Of a stretch of DNA of 64,000 nucleotides, positions 27,035-35,056 are shown piece after piece. Position 1 is the stretch's first letter, and each line of letters opens with the position of its first letter. The notes under the pieces are model-generated. The model ran no database searches, had not been told where the DNA came from, and worked only from the letters and a program-made list of their open reading frames with translations. Origin of the DNA: Acidimicrobiaceae bacterium (lineage in GTDB: Bacteria; Actinomycetota; Acidimicrobiia; Acidimicrobiales; UBA8190); NCBI GenBank assembly GCA_003151955.1, contig PLZB01000021.1, positions 23,844 through 87,843 on the forward strand, given 5' to 3'. Position numbers and translations under genes: made by a program.

Positions 27035-27544
27035 CTACGGCGCCCCGGCCCCGGAATCGTGGAAGCGGGCCCTGATCTCCTCGTCGGCGGCCCGCACCTT
27101 CGCCGCCATGGACTGGCGCTGGGCCTCGAGGGCCCGGGCCAGGGCCTCGTCGGACAGGGCCAGGATCCGGACGGCCAGCAGGCCGGCGTTACGTGCCCCG
27201 TTGATGGCGACCGTGGCCACCGGAACGCCGGCCGGCATCTGGACCATGGACAGGAGGGAGTCGAGGCCCCCCAGATTTGCGAGGGCGATGGGCACGGCGA
27301 TGACGGGGAGGGGGGTCACGGCGGCCAGGACCCCGCCCAGGTGGGCCGCCCCCCCCGCTCCTGCGATGAGGACCCGGATCCCCCGGCCGGCTGCGTCCCG
27401 GGCGAAGGCGAGGGCATCGTCGGGGGTCCGGTGGGCCGAGAGCACCCGGACCTCGACGGGGACGTCGAATTCCCGCAGGGCCTCGACGGCTCCCTCCATC
27501 ACCCCGGCATCGGATGCGCTTCCCATCACGATGGCTACCGACAT
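27035..27544 (-). CDS. purE: 5-(carboxyamino)imidazole ribonucleotide mutase
   Basis: Class I PurE of de novo purine synthesis, converting N5-CAIR to CAIR. It is 169 aa with [21 protein letters not shown], the catalytic [17 protein letters not shown] and the loop [16 protein letters not shown]. The ATG has AGGAGG upstream on the minus strand (27552-27557). purK is not adjacent in the window. Confidence 0.95.
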   Translation of the reverse strand: MSVAIVMGSASDAGVMEGAVEALREFDVPVEVRVLSAHRTPDDALAFARDAAGRGIRVLIAGAGGAAHLGGVLAAVTPLPVIAVPIALANLGGLDSLLSMVQMPAGVPVATVAINGARNAGLLAVRILALSDEALARALEAQRQSMAAKVRAADEEIRARFHDSGAGAP

Positions 27545-27634
27545 GGGTTGGGGCCTCCTGGCATGCTCGGCCGGCGTAGGGGTCGCCGGGACCTGCGCAT
27601 TCTGGCCCGGAAGGGCCTGGCCGTCACGTCGAGG

Positions 27635-28198
27635 TCAGGGAGCGGGGGGTCGGCGGTGGACGGAGACGGCGTAGTCCCCCCCGACGAACGGTTGACGGTC
27701 CCAGGTGGCCCAGCGGTCGTCCGGGACCAGCCCCGTACCGTCGAGGGAGCCGTCGTAGTGATCCAGGTCGAGACCCCGGCCCAGCTGGAAGCCGCTCACC
27801 AGGCACCCCCCAGGGGCAACCACGGTGGCCAGGTGCCGGACGACGGTCCCGGCCGTGCCGGGATGGAGGAAGACAAGGACGTTGCCCGCCGCCAGGACGA
27901 GGTCGAACGGTCCTCCCGGGACGGGTCCGGCGGCCAGGTCGGCCGCCGCCCACCGGAGCCCGGGAGCCTTCCCCCTGGCCTCGTCGAGCATGGCGGGATC
28001 GACGTCCACGCCCAGGGTGACGTAGCCCCGACGGGACAGCTCGACCGTCACCCGGCCTGTTCCGCAGCCGGCATCGAGGACGCGGCCCGGAGGTCCCCCC
28101 AGGAGCAGGTCGGCCAGGTCGGCCTCGCCGTGGAGGTAGTGGCCCTCGGCGGCCAGCCGGGCGAACCGGGCGTCGTAGTCCTGTCCCCGGCCGGCCAT
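27635..28198 (-). CDS. Class I SAM-dependent methyltransferase
   Basis: A 187-aa methyltransferase with the AdoMet motif RVLDAGCGTGRVTVELSRRGY, the acidic DVDPAMLDEA motif II and FDLVLAAGNVLVFL motif III. The acceptor is unknown. The ATG is placed by TACCCT (28205-28210, minus strand), 6 nt upstream. Confidence 0.82.
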   Translation of the reverse strand: MAGRGQDYDARFARLAAEGHYLHGEADLADLLLGGPPGRVLDAGCGTGRVTVELSRRGYVTLGVDVDPAMLDEARGKAPGLRWAAADLAAGPVPGGPFDLVLAAGNVLVFLHPGTAGTVVRHLATVVAPGGCLVSGFQLGRGLDLDHYDGSLDGTGLVPDDRWATWDRQPFVGGDYAVSVHRRPPAP

Positions 28199-28204
28199 GC
28201 CGTC

Positions 28205-28210
28205 AGGGTA
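28205..28210 (-). promoter_or_regulatory. Candidate -10 box (TACCCT) of the methyltransferase gene
   Basis: TACCCT precedes the ATG at 28198 by 6 nt on the minus strand. It falls just inside the upstream spacer after the DsbA-like gene stop. Confidence 0.4.
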
Positions 28211-28220
28211 CCGTCGGGCC

Positions 28221-28826
28221 TCAGTTCGAGATGGACGTGTGCTTGAACTCGTTCAGCTCGCCATGGTCGGCGACGAGGTCGAGGATGCGCTCGACGGTGC
28301 GACGGGCCAGGCCACCGTCCCCGCCTGGCCTGGTCATGATCCGGACGAAGACGGCCTCGTTACCCAGGACGAACGTCGGGACGCCGAAGACCCGCTGGTC
28401 GGCCACGGCGGCGTCGTGGGCGGCCCGGAACTGCTTCCTCGGGCCACCTCCGTCCACGACACCCCGCACCCGGTCGGCGTCGACCCCGGCTCCGGTCAGG
28501 ACGTCCCCGATCACCTCCGGGTCGCGGAGATCCCGGCCCTTGTCGTGCCGGGCGGCGAAGAGGCCGAGGTGGACGGCGGGGAAGAGGTCGGGGAACTCGT
28601 CTCTGACCACCAGCGAGCACTCGACGGCGAGGAGGTCGGCGGCCTTGGTCGGGTCCTCCCAGACGGCCGTCCCGCCCTCGCGCACGTGGGCCTGGGACAG
28701 CGAGAAGGGGAGGAACTCGACCTCCCACGGCGCCCCGGCCGCCAGCGCGGCGAGGACGTGCTCGTGGGCGTTGCGGGCGAACGGGCACCGGTAGTCGTAG
28801 GTCAGCCCGAAGGCGGGGGCGCTCAT
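28221..28826 (-). CDS. DsbA family (FrnE-like) thioredoxin-fold protein
   Basis: A 201-aa DSBA-like thioredoxin-fold protein without a signal peptide, so probably cytoplasmic. The N-terminal active-site position reads LTYDYRCPFARNAHEHV, with a single Cys (CPFA) in place of CxxC, as in the 2-hydroxychromene-2-carboxylate isomerase/FrnE branch. The cis-Pro loop is GVPTFVLGNEAVF near residue 155. It lies 67 bp downstream of the sigma factor gene on the same strand and could be co-transcribed, but the ATG at 28826 is the first convincing start. Confidence 0.75.
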   Translation of the reverse strand: MSAPAFGLTYDYRCPFARNAHEHVLAALAAGAPWEVEFLPFSLSQAHVREGGTAVWEDPTKAADLLAVECSLVVRDEFPDLFPAVHLGLFAARHDKGRDLRDPEVIGDVLTGAGVDADRVRGVVDGGGPRKQFRAAHDAAVADQRVFGVPTFVLGNEAVFVRIMTRPGGDGGLARRTVERILDLVADHGELNEFKHTSISN

Positions 28827-28893
28827 GGTCCGGTCAACCCCGTCGGGCCGCCCGGCATTCCACGGCCGGCGCTGGAAGCCCGGCGTGGCGGGC

Positions 28894-30375
28894 TCAGCAG
28901 CCGCCCAGGAGCCCCCCGAGGAGCCCGCCGAGCAGTCCCTTGTTGGCGCAGCTCCCCGTGGCCGAGGTGGTGGGGGGTGAGGTGACGGCGGGAGTGGTGA
29001 CCGGCGGTGTCGTGGTCGGCGTGCCGGCCACCGTGGTCGACGTCGTGGGCGGAGTCCCGCCCCCCAGTCCACTGACCGTCCCCCCGAGTCCACCGACGGT
29101 GTTCCCCAGGCCGCTGACGGTGTTGCCGAGTCCGCTGACGGTGTTTCCGAGTCCGCTGACGGTGCCGCCGAGCCCACCGACGGCGCCCCCGAGTCCGCTG
29201 ACGGTGCCTCCCAGTCCGCTGACGGTGCCGCCGAGCCCACCGACGGCGCCCCCGAGTCCGCTGACGGTGCCTCCCAGTCCGTTGACCGTGCCTCCGAGCC
29301 CGTTGACCGTGCCTCCGAGCCCGTTGACCGTGCCTCCGAGGGCGCCAGTGCCGGCCGGTAGCACCGGGCCCACCACGGGAATCGTGGCGAGCGTGGTCGA
29401 GGGGATGAGGGAGGCCGGGTTCTTGACGCCGCCGACTCCGCCACCGGGAGTCACCGCGGTCGGCGGGATGCTCGCCCCGCCCGAGCCGTGCCCGGGAGAC
29501 GTCGGCGGGAGGGTGGTGGGTGCCGCCGAGGAGGCGGCGGCCTGGACGGCGCTGGTGGGCATGGCCATCGGCAGCTGGGCCGCGGGGCTCGGACTGCCCC
29601 CGACGGTCGTCGCCATGACCACGGCCGTGGCGGCGGCTGCTGTTCCCATGGCCGCGACCGGGGCCCACGACGTCGTGGAGGCCACACGTCGGGCGGCGTG
29701 CAACGGGAGCCGAAGGAGCCGGCGGAGCGTGGCCAGCGACAGGAGGCTTCCGGCGAATCCGGCCAGGCGACCCTCGTTCCCGGCGATGGAGGAGAACTCC
29801 CGCTTGAGGGCCTGGCGGGCCCGCCACAGGAGGGTTTCGACGGCGGTGATCCCGACCCCTTCGTGGTCGGCGATCTTCTGGTAGGACCAGCCCGCACCCT
29901 CCCGGAGGTTCAGCACCCGCTGGTGCCGCTCCGACAGCCGGGTGAAGGCGTCGGCGACCATCCTGGAGTCGACAGCGGCGCAGACGAGGTCCTCACCGCT
30001 GTCCTCGGTGCTGGCCACGTTGCCCTGGTGGAACTCAGCTACTGGGGTGGTGCGGTTCCGACGACGGAGGACGTCGGTGCAGAGGTGGGAGGCGATGACG
30101 CTCAGCCAGGGGTAGAAACGGCGGTCACCGGCGAAGGTGGGGAGCGCCCGCCAGGCCCGGGCGAAGGCCTCCTGGGCCACGTCCTCGGCCTCGTGGCTGT
30201 CGTGGAGCCGCCGGACGCAGAACCGGTAGAGCCGTCGGTAGTAGCGGAGGTAGAGGTCGTCGAAGGCGGTCCGGTCACCGGCCTGGGCCCGCTCGACCAG
30301 GGCGCGGTCCCGCACCAGGTCGACGTCGTCGTCGAGCGCCTGCCGATCACCGCTACCCGAAAGAAGCGTTGTCAC
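28894..30375 (-). CDS. ECF-like sigma factor fused to a membrane segment and heptad-repeat ectodomain
   Basis: A 493-aa protein with three parts. Residues 25-195 are a sigma-70 family ECF core: region 2 (FDDLYLRYYRRLYRFCVRRL through AWRALPTFAGDRRFYPWLSVIA) and region 4 (RLSERHQRVLNLREGAGWSYQKIADHEGVGITAVETLLWRARQALK). Residues about 238-258 are a hydrophobic Ala/Val/Met stretch that can span the membrane. Residues 259-493 are Ser/Thr/Pro/Gly-rich, with about 13 consecutive heptads of the type GLGGTVS (345-440) and the end CANKGLLGGLLGGLLGGC. GTG start with a G-rich upstream stretch. No separate anti-sigma gene is adjacent. It is divergent from the secreted protein-sortase operon. A one-protein membrane-tethered sigma factor is the simplest reading; promoter specificity is unknown. 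Confidence 0.8.
   Translation of the reverse strand: MTTLLSGSGDRQALDDDVDLVRDRALVERAQAGDRTAFDDLYLRYYRRLYRFCVRRLHDSHEAEDVAQEAFARAWRALPTFAGDRRFYPWLSVIASHLCTDVLRRRNRTTPVAEFHQGNVASTEDSGEDLVCAAVDSRMVADAFTRLSERHQRVLNLREGAGWSYQKIADHEGVGITAVETLLWRARQALKREFSSIAGNEGRLAGFAGSLLSLATLRRLLRLPLHAARRVASTTSWAPVAAMGTAAAATAVVMATTVGGSPSPAAQLPMAMPTSAVQAAASSAAPTTLPPTSPGHGSGGASIPPTAVTPGGGVGGVKNPASLIPSTTLATIPVVGPVLPAGTGALGGTVNGLGGTVNGLGGTVNGLGGTVSGLGGAVGGLGGTVSGLGGTVSGLGGAVGGLGGTVSGLGNTVSGLGNTVSGLGNTVGGLGGTVSGLGGGTPPTTSTTVAGTPTTTPPVTTPAVTSPPTTSATGSCANKGLLGGLLGGLLGGC
29056..29343 (-). repeat. Tandem 21-bp repeats encoding GLGGTVS heptads
   Basis: About 13 in-frame 21-bp units inside the sigma-fusion gene encode residues 345-440. 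Variants are GLGGTVS, GLGGTVN, GLGGAVG and GLGNTVS. The block of GLGGTVS GLGGAVG units occurs twice with the same neighbours, suggesting growth by unequal recombination. Confidence 0.85.
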
Positions 30376-30780
30376 CCCCCGTACCCCCTGTCCGATCCCC
30401 GGCTCCGTGAAGCCGGATCTGACGCAGCCGCAGCTGATTCACCTGGTGGGTTCCTCTGCAAGCGTACCGCTCTGACTGTCCTCAGCAACTGCTGGTTGTT
30501 CCCGCAACCCTTCCCGCAAGCTTCAGGGGGAAAACGGTGGTTGTGACTCGGCCTTGCGGTCTTCCGGGGAATTTCTCCAACTTTTCTGGGACCCCACCGA
30601 TATTGGGTCGTCGTTGGGACAAAGGTCCAGGTGGTGGCGTTGTTCTGAACTTCTCCGCTCCTACCGCAAGGCGCCGATTCCGGTGGGGTTATCCCGGTGG
30701 GAAGCGCGATCGGCGCCCCCGGCCGGTCTGCATCCGGCCAATCGGCTCAATCGAGAGGACGTGTGGGGGAGATGGGCGCT
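30376..30780 (+). other. 405-bp divergent control region between the sigma-fusion gene and the surface-protein/sortase operon
   Basis: No convincing ORF. The left part (30376-30540) has two copies of TTCCCGCAA (30500-30508 and 30512-30520) and an imperfect IR GGTTG/CAACC around 30494-30509. The right part holds the hairpin annotated separately at 30670-30717. It is less GC-rich than the flanking genes, as expected of a promoter region. Confidence 0.4.
30670..30717 (+). promoter_or_regulatory. Hairpin in the 5' region of the surface-protein operon
   Basis: Nine-bp perfect arms GGCGCCGAT (30670-30678) and ATCGGCGCC (30709-30717) enclose 30 nt that contain a smaller GGG-TTAT-CCC hairpin. It lies 64 bp before the start codon, so it may be a leader-RNA structure. 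It does not match a riboswitch class I know. Confidence 0.35.
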
Positions 30781-32145
30781 ATGCATCGTGGAACGCTGAT
30801 CCGGAGCGCTGCGTCAGGCGGGGCGGCGCTGGTCGTCCTCGGCATGGTGGCGGCCGGGCCGGCCCCGGTGGCCGGAGCGGCGGCCGCCACGGCCTACACC
30901 GCCTCCGCCTCGGCGTCCGGCCTGGTTGTGAACCTGTTCGGGACCGAGCTCACCGGGGGCAAGGCCTCCGTCTCGGTCGACAGCTCGACCCCCTCTGCAA
31001 CCGCCGAGGGGACGGGGGCGCTGACGCCCGCCCTTCTCGGGGACGCCAAGGCCAGCTCGTCGGGGGCGGGGACGAGCCAGACCACCCCGCAGGCCTGCTC
31101 CCCCCTCACCGGGTCCACGCCGGCCGGCACCCCGCTGTCGGTCACCCTCGGGGTCGCCTGCGGGTCCGCCTCGACTGCCGTTCCCGGCGGGAACCCCCAG
31201 GGCTCCGCCTCGGGCGGGATCGCCGGGGTCACCGTCAACCTCGCCGGGGTGCTGAACCAGGTCATCCAGGCCGGTGGGAGCCAGCTGGCGAACGGCCTGA
31301 CCCAGGTCCTGAACCAGGTCAACGGCTCGCCGCTGGGGAGCACTCCACTCGGCCAGCTCACCCAGGGAGTCCAGCAGGCCGTCAACAACCTCCAAGCCGT
31401 CGTGGCCCAGACCCCGGCCCCGGAGACGGTGACGGTGGCGCTCGGACCCGCCACGGCGTCGATCCGGTCGGCGGACGGATCGGCCACGGCGACGTCCGCC
31501 GGCCAGACCGCCGACATCCGGATCCTGCCCGGTGTCGGCTCCATCGGACCCAACCTCACCGGCGGGACCCCGGCCCCGCTGGTCGAGATCCAGCTGGCCC
31601 CGGCCAGCGCCACCTCGGTGTTCAACGGGTCGGCCTGGACACCGTCGGACCACGCCTCGGTGGCCGTCGTCTCGCTGAACATCCCCGGCTTCAACCAGAC
31701 CATCGACCTGTCCCCGGGGCAGTCCCAGGACCTGCTGGCCGGAACCCCCCTCGAGACCGTCATCGATCTGGGCTCGGCCACCACCACCGGCTCGACGGCC
31801 CAGGCCGACGGGGCCACCATCGATCTCCTGAAGGGGGTCCAGGGCGGCATCCTCCTCGACCTGGGATCGGCCACATCCACCGGCACGTTGAATGCGCCGG
31901 CACCTGCCGTTGCCGCCAGCGGCGGGGGATCGGCCCCGACCACGGTCCCCCCGACGGCCGAGCCGTCCGTCCCGGCCCCGGCCACGCTGGCCGCCGCCTC
32001 GCCCACCTCGGTGCACACCGGGGAGTGGTGGGCCGGTTCGACACCGATCCTGGCCGTCATGGCCGCGGCCGGCGGCGCCCTCCTCCTGCTTCCCCGCCTG
32101 CGGCGCCGGGCCAACCGGGTCGGGCCTTCGACCCGGGCCCGGTGA
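30781..32145 (+). CDS. Secreted cell-surface protein with C-terminal anchor
   Basis: A 454-aa exported protein. The N-terminus (MHRGTLIRSAASGGAALVVLGMVAAGPAPVAGAAAA) is a signal peptide with a likely cleavage after AGA or AAA near residue 33. The mature part is Ser/Thr/Gly/Ala-rich and beta-strand-like, with motifs GLVVNLFGTEL, GVTVNLAGVLNQVIQ and ADIRILPGVGS. The C-terminus has TSVHTGEWWAG, a hydrophobic helix (TPILAVMAAAGGALLLLP) and RLRRRANR, the layout of a sortase substrate although not LPxTG. ATG 30781 has a GGGGGAG 9 nt upstream; ATG 30772 is the alternative. Its stop overlaps the sortase gene (GTGA), supporting a substrate-enzyme pair. Confidence 0.7.
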   Translation: MHRGTLIRSAASGGAALVVLGMVAAGPAPVAGAAAATAYTASASASGLVVNLFGTELTGGKASVSVDSSTPSATAEGTGALTPALLGDAKASSSGAGTSQTTPQACSPLTGSTPAGTPLSVTLGVACGSASTAVPGGNPQGSASGGIAGVTVNLAGVLNQVIQAGGSQLANGLTQVLNQVNGSPLGSTPLGQLTQGVQQAVNNLQAVVAQTPAPETVTVALGPATASIRSADGSATATSAGQTADIRILPGVGSIGPNLTGGTPAPLVEIQLAPASATSVFNGSAWTPSDHASVAVVSLNIPGFNQTIDLSPGQSQDLLAGTPLETVIDLGSATTTGSTAQADGATIDLLKGVQGGILLDLGSATSTGTLNAPAPAVAASGGGSAPTTVPPTAEPSVPAPATLAAASPTSVHTGEWWAGSTPILAVMAAAGGALLLLPRLRRRANRVGPSTRAR

Positions 32146-33449
32146 AGAGCGTGATCCGGGTCCTGGTCGGCCTGGCCATGCTCTGGGGGGCCCTGGCCGT
32201 CTACGGCTACCGGACCGGATGGCAGCTGCACACCAGCCACGGCCGGACCGCCCTCCTGGGCTCGACCCGGCTCGCCTCGAGCCAGCCAGGGTCGTGCACG
32301 GCCGGGGTGCCCGTCGTCGACGGTCAGTTGGCCGGGGTCCTCTCCATCGCCAAGCTCGGGGTCACGGCCCCGGTCGAGTCGGGGACCGACGATGCCGAGC
32401 TCAACGTGGCCGTCGGACACGCCGACGGGACGCCCTGGCCCGGGTCGTCGGGATCCTCGGTCCTGCTGGCCCACGATGTCAGCTACTTCGCCGACCTGGC
32501 CCGGCTGAGCCTCGGTGACACCTTCGAGTACCGCCAGGGGTGCATCACCCGGGACTTCGTGGTCACCGGTCACGAGGTGGTCAAGGCCGGGGACCCCATC
32601 GCCCCCATGGCCGGCAACGGGGTCGTCCTCGACACCTGCTGGCCGACCAACGCCCTCTGGTACACCCCGGACCGCTACCTCGTGGAGGCCACGGAGCGGA
32701 GCGTGACCACCGACCAGGGGTCCTCCCCGGCCCCAGTCACCACACCGGTGGCCTCCGTCGGGCAATACACCACGCCGGCACCGACGGATCTCCTCGCCAC
32801 CGGGATCGACCTCGGCCACAACGAGGAGCCCATGGGGAAGATGACCCTGGCCGGCGATCCGTCCCCGGCCTGGGCCCAGTCCCCGGGTCCTCTGGAGGTG
32901 GCCGCCGCCGCCCTCCAGGGCTACTTCGGGGCCCTCCACGGCGCCGAGCAGGATCGAACGGATTGGTGGTCGGCCATGGCGCCGGGCGTGGCCATGGACC
33001 CCGTCCTGGCCCGGACCGAGCTGTCAGGGTGGGGAGCCACCCCCCTCGACGTCACCATCACCGCCGAAGGCGGGACGCCGACGTCGGTCCGGCTCGAGAC
33101 CGTCATGCCACTCGCCGGACCGGGCGGAACGGGCCGCTACCACATGGTGATCACCGAAGCCGTCCAGGGATCCACCATCGTGGTCACCAATTGGGAGGTG
33201 GATCATTGTCTGACCCGTCCGACGGCGTCGAGCCGATCGAGGAGGCCGAGGACTCCGGAGGGCCCAGCCGCCTCCGGTGGCTCGGTCGGGGGGGAGCCGT
33301 CGCCGGGGGCGCAGCCAGCTTCGCTCTGGGGGCGCTCCTGGGCGGGGTCCTCGAGGGGGTCCCCGTGCTCCTCCCACCCCAGGCGGCGGCCGCCCCCGGG
33401 CCCTCGCTGGCCGCAGCCTCGGGAGCTCCGGCGGCCGGTTCCCCGGTGA
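32142..33449 (+). CDS. Sortase with extra C-terminal domain
   Basis: Membrane-anchored cysteine transpeptidase. Residues 4-22 form an N-terminal membrane helix. The sortase domain covers about residues 60-185, with catalytic-type His111 (LLAHDVSYFADL), Cys166 (VVLDTCWPTNALWYT) and Arg178 (PDRYLVEA), closest to actinobacterial class D/E sortases. A second domain at about 245-350 (AAALQGYFGALHGAEQDRTDWWSAM through IVVTNWEVDHC) resembles an NTF2-like fold. The last 80 residues (Arg/Pro/Ser-rich) overlap the next gene by 244 bp and look like out-of-frame sequence. GTG start overlapping the upstream stop. A frameshift or unusual long overlap near 33200 is possible. Confidence 0.75.
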   Translation: MKSVIRVLVGLAMLWGALAVYGYRTGWQLHTSHGRTALLGSTRLASSQPGSCTAGVPVVDGQLAGVLSIAKLGVTAPVESGTDDAELNVAVGHADGTPWPGSSGSSVLLAHDVSYFADLARLSLGDTFEYRQGCITRDFVVTGHEVVKAGDPIAPMAGNGVVLDTCWPTNALWYTPDRYLVEATERSVTTDQGSSPAPVTTPVASVGQYTTPAPTDLLATGIDLGHNEEPMGKMTLAGDPSPAWAQSPGPLEVAAAALQGYFGALHGAEQDRTDWWSAMAPGVAMDPVLARTELSGWGATPLDVTITAEGGTPTSVRLETVMPLAGPGGTGRYHMVITEAVQGSTIVVTNWEVDHCLTRPTASSRSRRPRTPEGPAASGGSVGGEPSPGAQPASLWGRSWAGSSRGSPCSSHPRRRPPPGPRWPQPRELRRPVPR

Positions 33450-33979
33450 CCGCTGCCACCCCGGCGGCCCTGGCCCCGGTTGTCGTCCCCGTTCCCACCA
33501 CCGTCCCCCTGTCGGTGGGTCCGACCGGGTCGTCCACGCCCGCCGTCGTGGTCGCTGACGGTACCGGAACCGCAGCCGGGCCGGCCGTCCCGTTCCCGAC
33601 GGTGCCCATCGCCGGCCCCGTGGCGCCCCCCGTCGTCCTGTCCGCCCCGGGCGGAGGGTCCGGTCCGGGTGCTCCCACGGTCGGGGCCACCGGTGCCTCC
33701 GGCTGCCCGCTCTGCTCCACCGTCGCGACCGTGACGACACCGATCCAGCAGGCCACCGGGGCCCTCCCGGTGGCCGGTCCGGTGGTGTCGACGATCACCC
33801 AGGTGGTGACGGGCGCGGTGGGAACCGTCACCCAGGTCGTGGGAACGCTGACCCCCGCCCTGCCGGCGCTCCCCTCCCTCCCCCTGGTGGGGCTTCCCGC
33901 CCTCCCCGGCACACCGATCACGTCGTCGTCCCCGGCCTCTGGCCCGGGGCCTCTCTCCCTGGGGGGTCTGGCCAGGTAG
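33206..33979 (+). CDS. Membrane-anchored Pro/Ala/Val-rich exported protein
   Basis: A 257-aa protein from TTG 33206, chosen because GGGAGGTGG (33193-33201) lies 5-12 nt upstream. The N-terminal 25 residues are acidic and cytoplasmic-like (SDPSDGVEPIEEAED). A hydrophobic segment WLGRGGAVAGGAASFALGALLGG at about 30-52 follows. The exported part is Pro/Val/Thr/Gly-rich with a CPLC motif and a repetitive VTTPIQQATGALPVAGPVV / ITQVVTGAVGTVTQVVGTL region. No homologue is recognised. It is the last gene of the secreted protein-sortase operon and overlaps the sortase frame. Confidence 0.6.
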   Translation: MSDPSDGVEPIEEAEDSGGPSRLRWLGRGGAVAGGAASFALGALLGGVLEGVPVLLPPQAAAAPGPSLAAASGAPAAGSPVTAATPAALAPVVVPVPTTVPLSVGPTGSSTPAVVVADGTGTAAGPAVPFPTVPIAGPVAPPVVLSAPGGGSGPGAPTVGATGASGCPLCSTVATVTTPIQQATGALPVAGPVVSTITQVVTGAVGTVTQVVGTLTPALPALPSLPLVGLPALPGTPITSSSPASGPGPLSLGGLAR

Positions 33980-34170
33980 ACGACGTCACCACTCGGGCGC
34001 CGATCGCTCGCCTCCGGCTCCCGCACCCCGCACGGGAGCCGACGCCCCAGGAGTTCCTCCAGGGCGGCAGGGCAGCAGGTCGGCACCGAGCACAGCCCGA
34101 GGTGGGGCTAGAGGGATCCATCGGCCCCCCGAGATCCCTTCAGATCTTCCACCCCAGGCTGTCGGCGGCC

Positions 34171-34204
34171 AGGGGGCCGTGGCGACCGCCCGCCACGGCC
34201 CCCT
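34171..34204. terminator. Bidirectional intrinsic-terminator-like hairpin
   Basis: Perfect 14-bp stem AGGGGGCCGTGGCG / CGCCACGGCCCCCT (34171-34184 and 34191-34204) with a 6-nt loop. It lies between convergent genes ending at 33979 (+) and 34225 (-). No U-tract follows, as is usual for actinobacterial hairpins. Confidence 0.7.
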
Positions 34205-34224
34205 GCTGCACGTCCCGGCCGGGT

Positions 34225-35049
34225 TCAGCCGGCCGGGGCCGGGGAGGAGCGGCGGAGGGCGACGGCCTCCGGGGTCGGGTTCCCCCCGAACGCCGGGCAG
34301 AGGGGCTGGAAGCTGCACCAGCGGCAGAGGGCGGAGGGCTTGGGTCGGAAGTCGCCGGTCTCGCAGGCCAGCGCGATGGCGGTCCAGATCGCCCCCGTCC
34401 GCAGCCGCAGGCCCCGTTGGGTCTGCTCGGTCGAGGTGGCCTCGATCAGGACCGGGTCGGCCAGGTAGAGGAGTCGGACCCGGGAGGGACGCCGACCGAG
34501 GACGGCCTCGCAGAGCAGGGCGTAGAAGTGGACGCCGCTCAGCCGGGCCTGCTCCTGGTGCTCCCCGGGGACCCGGCCGGTCTTGTAGTCGACGACGACG
34601 AGGTCGCCCTCCGGGGTGCGGTCGAGGCGGTCGATGATGCCCCGGAGCCGCATCCCTCCCACCTCGGCTTCCAGTGTCAGCTCGACGCCGACGGTGTCGA
34701 CGGCGTCGGGATCCTCGAGGGCGAACTCCCGCCCGACCAGGGTGGCGGCCTCGGCCCGGAGTTGCTCCAGCTCGTCGGCGGCCAGGCCGAGTCCGGCCAA
34801 CTCCGGGTCCGCCTGCAGCTCCGACCAGGCCCGGGCCAGCTCCGCCTGGGCCGCCTCCGGGGTCCGCTCCCCCCGGGGATGGTTCCAGAAGAGCCCTTCG
34901 AGGGCCCGGTGGAACAGCGTCCCCTTCACCATGGGCGGGGAGGGAGGCTCGGGGATGCGGTCGATGGCGCTGAATCGGAAGGCGAGGGCACAGTCCTTGA
35001 AGGAGCTGACCTTCGACGGGGAGAGCGACCGGGGGAGGGGGAAGGCCAC
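34225..35049 (-). CDS. RecB family PD-(D/E)XK exonuclease-like protein
   Basis: A 274-aa stand-alone nuclease of the RecB/AddB C-terminal type. It begins with LPRSLSPSKVSSFKDCALAFRFSAIDRIPEP, then GTLFHRALEGLF (conserved His), the acidic LRGIIDRLDRTPEGDLVVVDYKTGR block with the DxK catalytic residues, and a C-terminal cysteine pattern CRWCSFQPLCPAFGG consistent with a 4Fe-4S cluster (first Cys at KDC). The GTG 35049 lies 10 bp after the upstream hydrolase stop, and TAGCCT (35057-35062) fits a leaderless promoter. Role in DNA repair is inferred. Confidence 0.85.
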   Translation of the reverse strand: MAFPLPRSLSPSKVSSFKDCALAFRFSAIDRIPEPPSPPMVKGTLFHRALEGLFWNHPRGERTPEAAQAELARAWSELQADPELAGLGLAADELEQLRAEAATLVGREFALEDPDAVDTVGVELTLEAEVGGMRLRGIIDRLDRTPEGDLVVVDYKTGRVPGEHQEQARLSGVHFYALLCEAVLGRRPSRVRLLYLADPVLIEATSTEQTQRGLRLRTGAIWTAIALACETGDFRPKPSALCRWCSFQPLCPAFGGNPTPEAVALRRSSPAPAG

Positions 35050-35056
35050 CGGGGGA

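Noticed and set aside
30537..32141. N-terminal 535 codons in the sortase frame
   Set aside because: Gly/Arg/Pro-rich shadow of the secreted-protein gene; the sortase begins at GTG 32142 overlapping that gene's stop.
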